From contig JAJDTR010000096.1 in the NCBI GenBank assembly GCA_022827055.1, positions 1 through 41,450 of the forward strand: a stretch of 41,450 bases of DNA. The letters are read 5' to 3'. Origin of the DNA: Candidatus Poribacteria bacterium (GTDB lineage Bacteria > Poribacteria > WGA-4E > JAJDTR01). Of the stretch, positions 24,805-32,626 are shown in pieces. A program made the position numbers and the translations under genes. Under the pieces are notes generated by a model. The model did not search any database. It had not been told where the DNA came from and saw only the letters and a list, made by a program, of their open reading frames with translations. How positions within the stretch are numbered: the first letter of the stretch is position 1; each line of letters begins with the position of its first letter.

Positions 24805-25401
24805 ATGAATATTAATCCAACGGAAATTAACGGAAATTGGGATGCCGGTTGGGTTTTGGATGTGCATACACTTTCCAGTGTACCCCTGCCTGACGGAGAA
24901 TTTCACACAGAACGAAGCCAACTAGGTGAACTCATTTTCCAGGTGAAGTATCGTCATGACAGGACAAAGATTCCAGCAATAGCAGAGATTGTGTCTGAAT
25001 TTGTCAAGGGACAGATTGCGGTTGATGAACATCGTGACCATCCCTTCCTTGAGGCGATTATTCCTATTCCCCCTTCAACATTTCGAGACTTCCAACCCGT
25101 TATCGCAATAGCCGCGAAGATTGGCGAAATGCTTGATTTGCCTGCCGCTCTAAATTATTTAATTAAAGTAAAAAGAACTCCCCCACTTAAGAGTCTCGCC
25201 CATGATAATAGTAGGCAGGAGCAATTAAAAGGAGCATTTGACCTTCAATCTCATAACGGGAACTTTCGATGCGTGCTGCTATTTGATGACATTTACCGCT
25301 CTGGCGAAACATTGACTGAAGCGACCCAGGTACTCCGCACCAAGGGCGGCGTTTCCTGTGTGATTGTTCTGACACTAACGCAAACAAGGACGAAACAGTG
25401 A
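24805..25401 (+). CDS. phosphoribosyltransferase-like protein (ShosT-like candidate)
   Basis: Length 198 residues from ATG 24805. A TTG at 24721 would add 28. The type I phosphoribosyltransferase PRPP loop is clear: VLLFDDIYRSGETLTEA with D161-D162, then a hydrophobic strand (CVIVLTLTQTR). An upstream IIPIPPSTFR strand and a helix fit the fold. There is no cysteine zinc ribbon at the N terminus, unlike ComF. The stop overlaps the GTG of the DprA-like gene (GTGA), so the two proteins are made together. A PRTase overlapping a DprA-like gene is the arrangement of ShosTA, a toxin-antitoxin-like anti-phage pair in which ShosT is a PRTase. Assignment to that system is an inference from domain pairing. 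Confidence 0.75.
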   Translation: MNINPTEINGNWDAGWVLDVHTLSSVPLPDGEFHTERSQLGELIFQVKYRHDRTKIPAIAEIVSEFVKGQIAVDEHRDHPFLEAIIPIPPSTFRDFQPVIAIAAKIGEMLDLPAALNYLIKVKRTPPLKSLAHDNSRQEQLKGAFDLQSHNGNFRCVLLFDDIYRSGETLTEATQVLRTKGGVSCVIVLTLTQTRTKQ

Positions 25402-26375
25402 AATTTGAAACGCCTTACTTTTGGTACCGATTATTTAAGACTCACGGAATTGGTCCCAAGAGTTTGGCCCTGATTGCCGAAGAACTAGAAGAGCATCAAA
25501 TTCAACCCGAAAAACTGTCGCTGAATTCAAGGGAGTTGTCCTCACAGTGTCCGGAATTAGCTAATATTATCAATGGCAAAATTCGCGCGCAGGAAAGTAA
25601 GAGAATCTACGATGAGTATCAAACACTGAAGCGATCGGAAATCACAATTCTTCATCCGTCACAGCCTGATTTCCCAAGGTATTTGCTTGAAATTTCGCCA
25701 ATTTTGTTCCTCAAGGGCCAACGCAAGCTTCTCGCTTCAGATGGGATTGCGATCGTCGGTTCTCGGAATGTGTCAGACAGGGGAGTCCAGGTTGCAAAAA
25801 AAATTGCCTCAGAACTCGCCGGCGAAGGAATGAACCTCATCTCCGGGTACGCAAAGGGAGTGGATTCAACTGCCCATTTGGCAGCACTAGAGGCAGAAGG
25901 TACCACGACACTTGTACTCCCGTACGGAATCAACGAATTACGACAGAAACGAGAATTTAAGAAATACAACTGGAATCAGGATGTTCTCGCTGTTTCGCAA
26001 TTTTCTCCCGATGCCAGGTGGTTAGCTCGTAACGCAATGATTCGGAATAAATTAATCTGTGCACTGTCCAATGCAGTTGTCGTGATTGAATCGGGGCCCG
26101 AGCGAGATGCAAAAGGGAAAATGAGCGGCACCTTTGATACGGGGAAAACAGCGCTTGACATGAATCTACCTCTCTTTGTCGTAGATCCGGAATATTTTGA
26201 TAACCCTCCAAAGGGTAATGCGGACTTGATTGCGTTAGGCGGTTGCACACTAGATCCGTCAGATGGCATGGCGCAGATTCTAGACCATTTGAGAATTGCA
26301 CAGCCAACGAAATCGGGGAATGTGCATATCAATATAGCCGCAGAATCGTCCAGCCAATTGAATCTCTTTAACTGA
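25398..26375 (+). CDS. DprA/Smf-like protein, first copy (ShosA-like candidate)
   Basis: Length 325 residues, GTG start with AAGGA 7 nt upstream, overlapping the PRTase stop. An N-terminal helix-hairpin-like segment (HGIGPKSLALIAEEL) precedes the DprA Rossmann core: GSRNVSDRG (121 on), SGYAKGVDSTAHLAAL (149-164), RNKLICALSNAVVVIE (216-231) and SGTFDTGKTAL. DprA normally loads RecA on incoming single-stranded DNA. The canonical C-terminal winged helix is missing, and a short tail ending QLNLFN takes its place. The pairing with a PRTase gene argues for a defence or toxin-antitoxin role rather than competence. A gap-free paralogue lies at 27222, about 60% identical by eye. Confidence 0.85.
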   Translation: MKFETPYFWYRLFKTHGIGPKSLALIAEELEEHQIQPEKLSLNSRELSSQCPELANIINGKIRAQESKRIYDEYQTLKRSEITILHPSQPDFPRYLLEISPILFLKGQRKLLASDGIAIVGSRNVSDRGVQVAKKIASELAGEGMNLISGYAKGVDSTAHLAALEAEGTTTLVLPYGINELRQKREFKKYNWNQDVLAVSQFSPDARWLARNAMIRNKLICALSNAVVVIESGPERDAKGKMSGTFDTGKTALDMNLPLFVVDPEYFDNPPKGNADLIALGGCTLDPSDGMAQILDHLRIAQPTKSGNVHINIAAESSSQLNLFN

Positions 26376-26444
26376 CACTCAAATATTTGAACCTACCCTC
26401 TCTTCGCAATTCGTCATTTCTCACGTAACACTCGACATGGCACT

Positions 26445-26568
26445 CCGCTGGAGTGCAAGAGGCGGAGAATCTGTGTCGCGGTCATTAATCGTATGATTGC
26501 CCTCTGTCCACTTGCTTGGTTGCCGTCGGCGATTTTAGAGGCTGGTGGGCAGTGCCCACCCTACAACT
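26445..26568 (+). repeat. dispersed modular repeat, copy C (tandem unit 1)
   Basis: A 124-bp unit running from CCGCTGGAGTGCAAGAGG to the GGTGGGCAGTGCCCACC hairpin (26544-26560) plus CTACAACT. It is repeated at the same length 139 bp further on, with a 15-bp spacer. The arrangement of left module and terminal hairpin matches copies A and B. Confidence 0.8.
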
Positions 26569-26583
26569 AATCACTCGCTTGAT

Positions 26584-26707
26584 CCGCTGGAGTGCAAGAG
26601 GTGGAGAATCTGTATCGCGGTCATTAATCGTATGACTGTCCGCTGTCCATTTGCGTGACCGCCGCCGGTGTTTTCAAAGGCTGGTGGGCAGTGCCCACCC
26701 TACAACT
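26584..26707 (+). repeat. dispersed modular repeat, copy D (tandem unit 2)
   Basis: The second 124-bp unit is highly similar to copy C, with most differences in the middle (TTGCTTGGTTGCCGTCGGCG against TTGCGTGACCGCCGCCGGTG). It ends in the same GGTGGGCAGTGCCCACC hairpin at 26683-26699. It arose by local duplication or repeated insertion. Confidence 0.8.
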
Positions 26708-27221
26708 GTCAAATCGTCCTATTTTACATGGAGCGCCTCTGAAGTGCGGGGAGTGGAGGCATCGCTATTCTATTGACATTGCACTCCGCTGGAGTGAAAA
26801 CCATTCTAAGAAGGAACGCTTTTTCAAAACCTGTCATAGATCGATGAATGAGTGTTACTTGCTGAATGAATTATGCCGAACCGGGATAGTGGCACATTAC
26901 CAATCTGACGGATTTTGGAATCGGGCAAATGAAACGCTGAACAAATTCTATCGTTCTGTTTAGTCGTGAATGTTCTTCGCCAGTATTTTATTGGGGCGAG
27001 AGCAAGTTCACCATTTAGCGGTACTCTTGTGAGTAAAGAGCAGCATCTCCAGCGAGCACTTGTAATCCAACCTCGCAAAGGAACTCAAGTTGTGCTCCGC
27101 GCATGGGCGGTCTATTCGACACAGGGTAAAGACCCTTATCAAGACTACCCGCGCTCTCTGCGGCACAAAGGCGGTGCACCCCGTAAGTTTCCTTAACACT
27201 CACATAAACAGGAACGAAACG

Positions 27222-28238
27222 ATGAGAGTAAAAGCCCCTTACTTTTGGATGTGGTTATGCGGGACGCCCGGAATCGGTCCAAAGAAGCTGATCTCCATTG
27301 CGAAGATTATGCATGAACACCGGCGCCAGCCTGAGACTCTACCACTAAATCCAACCGAATTGTTATCGCAGTTTCCAAAACTAGCCAATATCCTCAATGG
27401 CAAGATCCACGTGGAGGACAGTCAGAGGATATACTCGGAATATCAAAGACTTAGAGAAGCGGGAATCTGTATTCTTCAACCGTCGCACCCCGATTTCCCA
27501 CGCCACCTGCTTGAAATTGCTCCAATGCTGTTCATTAAGGGTCAACCTAGGCTTCTCACTTCAGATGGCATCGCAATTGTCGGTGCAAGGGATGTTTCGG
27601 ACGAGGGAATCCGCGCCGCGCAAACAATTGCTGCCGGGCTTGCAAGAGATGGGATAAATGTCATATCCGGATACGCCAGGGGGGTGGATACGGAAGCTCA
27701 CCTAAGTGCGTTAGCGTCGGACGGAACAACCACGATCGTGCTTCCGCACGGAATTACCGGACTGCGGCGGAAAAAAGCGCTCAGGAATTTCAACTGGGAG
27801 CGTAACGTACTCGCAGTCTCGCAATTTGCCCCTGATGCGAAAGGATTGGCACGCAACGCTATGACGCGGAACAAGTTAATTTGTGCGCTATCCAAGGCGG
27901 TCGTCGTAATTGAATCGGGCGCCAAGCGAAACACAGAGGGCAAACTGAGCGGTACGTTTAATACCGGACTGACGGCGCTTGAGATGGAGCTCCCTTTATT
28001 TGTCCTCGATCCGACATCATTTGAAAAGCCGCCGCAAGGGAATATCGACCTGATTCGTTTGGGAGGGCGCAAACTGAATCCACGCGATGGTGCGAGAGAC
28101 ATCCTTCGTCATCTGAAAGCTGCATCGCCCAAGGAACGCAACGATTCCGAAGTTTATGCAAAGGAGAAATCATACCTCCAACTGAATCTGTTGCCAGATG
28201 TGCAATTGTCAGCCCAACATAGGGTGACGGCGCCATAG
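27222..28238 (+). CDS. DprA/Smf-like protein, second paralogue
   Basis: Length 338 residues from ATG 27222, with AGGAA 7 nt upstream. It aligns without gaps to the first copy over about 300 residues: GIGPKKLISIAK, GARDVSDEG, SGYARGVDTEAHLSAL, RNKLICALSKAVVVIE and SGTFNTGLTAL. The ribosome site and start region (AGGAACGAAACG) also resemble those of copy 1 (AAGGACGAAACA). A C-terminal extension of about 25 residues follows a shared QLNL. It has no PRTase partner. A duplicated antitoxin-like or regulatory subunit, or a diverged antitoxin guarding another toxin, are both possible. Confidence 0.85.
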   Translation: MRVKAPYFWMWLCGTPGIGPKKLISIAKIMHEHRRQPETLPLNPTELLSQFPKLANILNGKIHVEDSQRIYSEYQRLREAGICILQPSHPDFPRHLLEIAPMLFIKGQPRLLTSDGIAIVGARDVSDEGIRAAQTIAAGLARDGINVISGYARGVDTEAHLSALASDGTTTIVLPHGITGLRRKKALRNFNWERNVLAVSQFAPDAKGLARNAMTRNKLICALSKAVVVIESGAKRNTEGKLSGTFNTGLTALEMELPLFVLDPTSFEKPPQGNIDLIRLGGRKLNPRDGARDILRHLKAASPKERNDSEVYAKEKSYLQLNLLPDVQLSAQHRVTAP

Positions 28239-28318
28239 CATCATCTCTTGCCGCATGATCCAATCTCCGGTTATCCGCGTTTTTATCGGGAGTATTTTAC
28301 ACGTCTTTAGCTAGCTTC

Positions 28319-28831
28319 ATGCCACACGCATACATCGGCTTCGGCTCTAATGTTGAGGATCGTCAATCGTATATCCATCAAGCCTTGGACTTCCTATCTG
28401 GTGAAGAACACACTTCGGTGGTGCAAGTTTCGTCCATCTACGAGACCGAGCCAATAGGCAACGAAGAGCAGGACTGGTTCCTAAACGGCATTGCCAAGGT
28501 AGAAACGGATGTGCTGCCGCCAAAATTGCTGACGATATTGCAAGAAATTGAGAGGAAGGTTGGGCGGCAGCAGCGCATGCACTGGGGACCACGGGAAATA
28601 GATCTTGACATCCTCATTTACGATCAATTCTGCGTCAACTCACCGAGACTAGTTATTCCCCACCCGGAGATGCATCAGCGCCGATTCGTGCTAGAGCCCT
28701 TCGCGGAGATTGCACCGGATGTAATCCACCCAATCTTTCAGGAACGTATAGATAACTTACTCCGTCGAGCGACGACTTGGGCAATTGTGCGCGTGTTCTC
28801 TCCTCCGCCGACAATCGGCACTGAATGTTGA
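28319..28831 (+). CDS. folK: 2-amino-4-hydroxy-6-hydroxymethyldihydropteridine pyrophosphokinase
   Basis: Transfers pyrophosphate from ATP to the pterin in folate synthesis. Family marks are AYIGFGSNVEDR at the start, VSSIYETEPIG, GRQQRMHWGPREIDLDIL (with the Mg-binding DLD) and IPHPEMHQRRFVLEPFAEI. The length is 170 residues, with ATG at 28319. No other folate gene is adjacent. It follows the DprA-like genes in the same direction after 80 bp. Confidence 0.95.
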   Translation: MPHAYIGFGSNVEDRQSYIHQALDFLSGEEHTSVVQVSSIYETEPIGNEEQDWFLNGIAKVETDVLPPKLLTILQEIERKVGRQQRMHWGPREIDLDILIYDQFCVNSPRLVIPHPEMHQRRFVLEPFAEIAPDVIHPIFQERIDNLLRRATTWAIVRVFSPPPTIGTEC

Positions 28832-29017
28832 TTTCTCCGGCTAGTAGTGCATCCCTGAAACTTGGCGATTACGTCTGTTTCTCCAATCGACAACTCGGTT
28901 TGGCAATCGTCAAATCTCCGATTTTCTCCCTCAGATAGGCTCGCATTCATTGCCCGTCTTCGCCTACAGGGTTGCTACCAAACGCTGTTCTTCAACACTT
29001 TCAAAAAAAAAAAACAG

Positions 29018-30694
29018 ATGCGATACAATCCCCAGAATCCCATGATTGTCCAGAGCGATCGGACTGTTCTCTTGGAGGTCGATAATCCGACTTACGAGTC
29101 CGCGCGTGATGAATTAGCACGTTTCGCCGAGTTAGAAAAGAGCCCCGAACACATCCACACTTACCGAATCACGGCACTTTCGCTGTGGAATGCCGCCGCT
29201 TCGGGAGTTCAGCCAGAGCACATCTTGGATACGCTCGAACGACACACAAAATATGATGTGCCGCAGAACATCATTGCCGAGATTAAAGATTATGTTTCTC
29301 GATATGGCCGCGTTAAATTGGCTGAACAAAACGACGGTCTGGTCTTGACTGCAGATGAACCGGCGCTCATTGCTGAAATAACACATAGCCAACCGGTAAA
29401 GAGTCTCTTGGGCGAGCAATTGGATCCTCATACCGTGAGAGTTCCAAGTCATCTTCGCGGGCATCTCAAACAGGCGTTGATAAAGATTGGATTTCCAGTT
29501 GAAGACCTTGCTGGTTATGTTCAAGGCAAATTTCTGGAGATTACGCCACGAGAAGTTACTCAAGCCGGACTTGGTTTTAGGCTCCGAGACTACCAGCGTG
29601 AAGCGGCGGAGATTTTCTATGCGGGCGGAGACAGCCGTGGAGGAAGCGGTGTTATCGTCCTGCCGTGCGGCGCCGGCAAGACCATTGTTGGGCTTGGTAG
29701 TATGTTCAACACGAAGTGCTACACGCTGATTCTTTCAACAACCACAATCGCGGTGCGCCAGTGGATTGATGAACTTCTCGACAAGACGACCGTTTCTCGA
29801 GACGATGTTGGCGAATATACCGGTGAACGCAAAGAAATTCGACCGATTACAGTGACCACGTATCAAATCCTCACGTATCGCAAAAACAAATCGGAGAACT
29901 TTGTACATCTTGGTCTGTTTTCGGAGATGGATTGGGGGCTGATTATCTACGACGAGGTTCATCTACTCCCTGCCCCCGTGTTCCGCATGACCGCCGAGAT
30001 TCAGGCGCGGAGACGGCTTGGCTTGACTGCAACCCTCGTGCGTGAAGATGGACAAGAGGATGACGTGTTTAGCCTCATAGGGCCAAAGAAGTACGATGTG
30101 CCGTGGAAGGAATTGGAAGCGCAGGGATGGATTGCTACGGCAGAGTGTACGGAGATTCGTGTGGATTTGCCGGACGACTTGCGCATGGAATACGCGATTG
30201 CGGGTTCCCGACAGAAATTTCGCGTCGCATCCGAAAACCCGCGCAAATTTCAGATTGTGCACGCGCTTATTGATCGACATAGAGGCGATCAGGTGCTTGT
30301 CATTGGTCAATACATAAATCAGCTCAATGAAATCTCAGCACGTTTGAATGCGCCGTTGATTACGGGTCAAACGCCCAACGTTGATCGTGCTAAACTGTAC
30401 GAACAGTTTCGTTGCGGTGAAATTGGGCTACTTGTTGTGTCCAAAGTCGCGAATTTCGCCATAGACCTTCCAGACGCCAATATCGCAATACAGATATCTG
30501 GCACCTTCGGATCGCGCCAAGAGGAAGCACAACGGCTTGGGCGAATCTTGCGTCCCAAATCGGATGGCTCAATCGCCCATTTTTACTCGATTGTCACCCG
30601 AGATTCGCGCGATCAAGAATTTGCGATCAACCGGCAACTGTTCCTTACTGAGCAAGGATATCGATATACAATTCGATATGAAGATGAATTTTGA
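29018..30694 (+). CDS. XPB/Ssl2-type DNA repair helicase
   Basis: A superfamily 2 3'-5' helicase of the bacterial XPB group, 558 residues. The start MRYNPQNPMIVQSDRTVLLE is that of the family, so ATG 29018 is used. An in-frame TTG at 28862 would add 52 poorly conserved residues across a run of 12 A. Walker A is PCGAGKT (218-222), and the DEVH box is at 312-315. GLTATLVREDG contains the XPB RED motif, and motif VI is EAQRLGRILRPK. An N-terminal XPB damage-recognition-like region precedes the motor. XPB-type helicases act in repair or, in some bacteria, in defence-like loci. Here the gene stands alone after folK. Confidence 0.92.
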   Translation: MRYNPQNPMIVQSDRTVLLEVDNPTYESARDELARFAELEKSPEHIHTYRITALSLWNAAASGVQPEHILDTLERHTKYDVPQNIIAEIKDYVSRYGRVKLAEQNDGLVLTADEPALIAEITHSQPVKSLLGEQLDPHTVRVPSHLRGHLKQALIKIGFPVEDLAGYVQGKFLEITPREVTQAGLGFRLRDYQREAAEIFYAGGDSRGGSGVIVLPCGAGKTIVGLGSMFNTKCYTLILSTTTIAVRQWIDELLDKTTVSRDDVGEYTGERKEIRPITVTTYQILTYRKNKSENFVHLGLFSEMDWGLIIYDEVHLLPAPVFRMTAEIQARRRLGLTATLVREDGQEDDVFSLIGPKKYDVPWKELEAQGWIATAECTEIRVDLPDDLRMEYAIAGSRQKFRVASENPRKFQIVHALIDRHRGDQVLVIGQYINQLNEISARLNAPLITGQTPNVDRAKLYEQFRCGEIGLLVVSKVANFAIDLPDANIAIQISGTFGSRQEEAQRLGRILRPKSDGSIAHFYSIVTRDSRDQEFAINRQLFLTEQGYRYTIRYEDEF

Positions 30695-30828
30695 GCGATT
30701 TTCAATGTTAGGATTTGCGCAAAGTCTCCTAAGATTATAGAAAGTGAAAAACGAGAAAAAATACGCAATACGGCCGAATTGTTACGCATTACGTGTAATA
30801 AATCGTCGAACTCGGAATTTCGAAGTGT

Positions 30829-30840
30829 TCAACTGCGTAA
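30829..30840 (+). repeat. copy 3 of the TCAACTGCGTAA motif
   Basis: It lies in the 278-bp spacer between the convergent XPB helicase and AlbA_2 genes. The following ATTCTATTCCCA resembles the CTCCTATTCCAG after copy 1. The spacer has no other recognisable feature. Confidence 0.6.
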
Positions 30841-30972
30841 ATTCTATTCCCAAAACCTACCAGGAGTGTTTCGCCCGTTTGCGTCTATTGAATACGTGAA
30901 TAAAGAACTAGGCGCCAATTAAATTTACGGTTTATTCCACTTAGCTGCCACGGCTATCTCGGCATCGCGGCG

Positions 30973-32166
30973 TCATCTGGGACGGGGGCCAGATGCTGGT
31001 CTTTGGAAAATAACTCTGAAAACTTCACCAGTTTTATCTTCGATTAGATGAGGCGCTGGCAGGTTAACATTTCGACATTCTACAATCATGCGCGGAACAC
31101 CTGTACCTAGCCCTCGGTAGGGAAACCCAAGCTTTGGTGCGAACGATGCTAGAATTGGATTCCTGACAATCTGTATGCCGGCTTTGATGGATTCGATCGT
31201 TGCGGTATTGGGGAGGCGTCCCGGACTGATGATTTCCACGCGATCTTCAAAAACAAAGACACGGATGCTACTACTAATGAGGTAATCACGGTGGATAAGA
31301 GCGTTAGCAACCGCTTCTTCCAACGCGATTTTGGGCACCTCCCATTTTCCGATAGAATTGAAATTCTGACCGTTCTGTAATTTGTGTAAGTTTCGACCTA
31401 GGAATCCCATTGTATTCTTAAACTGTTCGGATAGTGTAAACCCGATATCCTCGCTATCCAGATATGCTGTGCCAGTAAGGCTATTGCCATCGAACGCTAC
31501 TGCTTTGATAACATATTGGGGTCGGACACGCTGAGGTTCGTTACCAAAAAGCAGAAGCCCGGCAAGCGTTAGATTCGAATCTTTCATCAGTTTCAGATTT
31601 GATAGAATCCGCTCAATGTTGAAGTTTAACGATTCAACTTCCCTTCCGTATTGTTCTTCGTAAAATAATCGAAATCGAAGCCGATCCAAGTCATCAAGTT
31701 GTGTGCTGGCGAGGGGCATCTCATCGGCGTAGGAAACTCCGGATGCTTGCATCAACCGACGTAATTCCTCCCGAGTTGCACGCCGCTTGTCTGCGCCGAC
31801 TTTTACCCAAAATGTAGTTTTATCTACGGCATACGGTTTGTCCATGCCAAGCGCCACCCGGATCACCAAGAGACGTTTTTCATCAACTTTCAGAAGTTCC
31901 GTTATAACACTTGCGGGTGGTTCTATCTTCTGAGAGCAAGCGTTTGAAATCCACTGGTTGAGTTCGTGGAGACGTTCTACGCCAACAACTTCCCCCTGAT
32001 CCGATACACCAACAATGATTTTTCCACCCTCGGATTTCGCCATAGCGGCGATTTCCGACGCCACAGCATCGACACCATTGAATTGGCGCTTCAGTTGCGT
32101 CTTGGAATCTTCTCCTTGAATGATCAGTTCGCGTAATTCATTGACGGTCATGTTCGCATGCTCCAT
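30973..32166 (-). CDS. AlbA_2 (Schlafen-type) domain and ATPase-fold protein
   Basis: Length 397 residues. The ATG at 32166 has GGGAGA about 8 nt upstream. The N-terminal AlbA_2/Schlafen-like domain shows DSKTQLKRQ and AAMAKSEGGKIIVGVSDQG. A middle part with DDLDRLRFRLFYEEQYGRE and LAGLLLFG is typical of these proteins. A C-terminal HATPase_c_4-like module has ALEEAVANALIHRDY and YRGLGTGVPRM. Such proteins are called transcriptional regulators or ATP-dependent helicase-like proteins, and some are linked to phage defence. The actual role is unknown. It is convergent with the XPB helicase gene. Confidence 0.85.
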   Translation of the reverse strand: MEHANMTVNELRELIIQGEDSKTQLKRQFNGVDAVASEIAAMAKSEGGKIIVGVSDQGEVVGVERLHELNQWISNACSQKIEPPASVITELLKVDEKRLLVIRVALGMDKPYAVDKTTFWVKVGADKRRATREELRRLMQASGVSYADEMPLASTQLDDLDRLRFRLFYEEQYGREVESLNFNIERILSNLKLMKDSNLTLAGLLLFGNEPQRVRPQYVIKAVAFDGNSLTGTAYLDSEDIGFTLSEQFKNTMGFLGRNLHKLQNGQNFNSIGKWEVPKIALEEAVANALIHRDYLISSSIRVFVFEDRVEIISPGRLPNTATIESIKAGIQIVRNPILASFAPKLGFPYRGLGTGVPRMIVECRNVNLPAPHLIEDKTGEVFRVIFQRPASGPRPR

Positions 32167-32626
32167 TCAGCGTTCTCCCAAGGAAAAAATCATCTTGATT
32201 CGCTAATCGAGATTTTGGATTGAGAAAAAAGCCAATCAAGGAGTTGCATAGAAAACAGGGATTCTCGATTGGAGTTCTATGGAAACTCCGTTGCACTCAC
32301 TATTCGTTCGTTTAATCTCATTTTCTTCCTTAAGAGCCTGTTTGAAAAATCGTAGCAAAGCCATTTTTGGTCACTTTTACGGCGTTATTTCACGTGTTAA
32401 TTGCAATCTACTTCGTACCTTTCGCCCCGCTGGGGTTTAGGAACACAGGGTTTTGATGTTTCTATACACCTTCCGCCCCGCGGGGCTTTTAGAGGCTGGT
32501 GCGCAGTGCGCACCTTACAGATGCACTTTTCAAACAGGTTCTAATCCGAATCGGTCGCTTGAAAGGATAGGATAGACATCGGGAAGCCGTACCCGCAAAC
32601 GTAAAAGAATTGCTACTTTAACTTGC
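32167..32626. other. spacer holding an inverted-repeat-bounded element
   Basis: No gene is present in 460 bp. Bases 32275-32330 resemble the left module of the dispersed repeat (GTTGCACTCACTATTCG). A 210-bp inverted-repeat-bounded element occupies 32333-32542. Promoter sequences for the AlbA_2 gene should lie at its left end. Confidence 0.55.
32333..32542. mobile_element. putative 210-bp MITE with 18-bp terminal inverted repeats
   Basis: The left end AGAGCCTGTTTGAAAAAT (32333-32350) and the reverse complement of the right end, AGAACCTGTTTGAAAAGT (32525-32542), match at 16 of 18 positions. There is no coding capacity. The interior carries CGCCCCGCTGGGG and CGCCCCGCGGGG hairpins and the GGTGCGCAGTGCGCACC hairpin (32498-32514). 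A segment near the left end (AGCAAAGCCATTTTTGGTCA) recurs at about 4940-4960. No clear target-site duplication is visible. This is consistent with a non-autonomous element mobilised by a transposase elsewhere. Confidence 0.5.

Larger units (their letters stand above)
26376..27221. other. repeat-rich spacer between the two DprA-like genes
   Basis: No credible gene is seen in 846 bp. It holds a tandem pair of 124-bp repeats (26445-26568 and 26584-26707), two GCACTCC-GCT-GGAGTG hairpins (26440-26456 and 26781-26796), and about 400 bp of unique sequence (26810-27200). The unique part shows no phosphoribosyltransferase motif, so there is no sign of a second partner gene. Confidence 0.6.

Noticed and set aside
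24805..26375. ComF-DprA natural competence pair
   Set aside because: The PRTase lacks the N-terminal cysteine zinc ribbon of ComF. The DprA-like proteins lack a canonical winged helix and exist as two neighbouring copies, so competence is the less likely reading, although it is not excluded.
26440..26800. CRISPR array
   Set aside because: The repeat units are 124 bp with a 15-bp spacer and only two copies. No cas genes are present.
26655..26963. Open frame of about 100 codons upstream of the second DprA gene
   Set aside because: It starts inside a dispersed repeat, has no family resemblance and no ribosome site. It contains no PRPP-binding motif, so it is not a hidden second PRTase.
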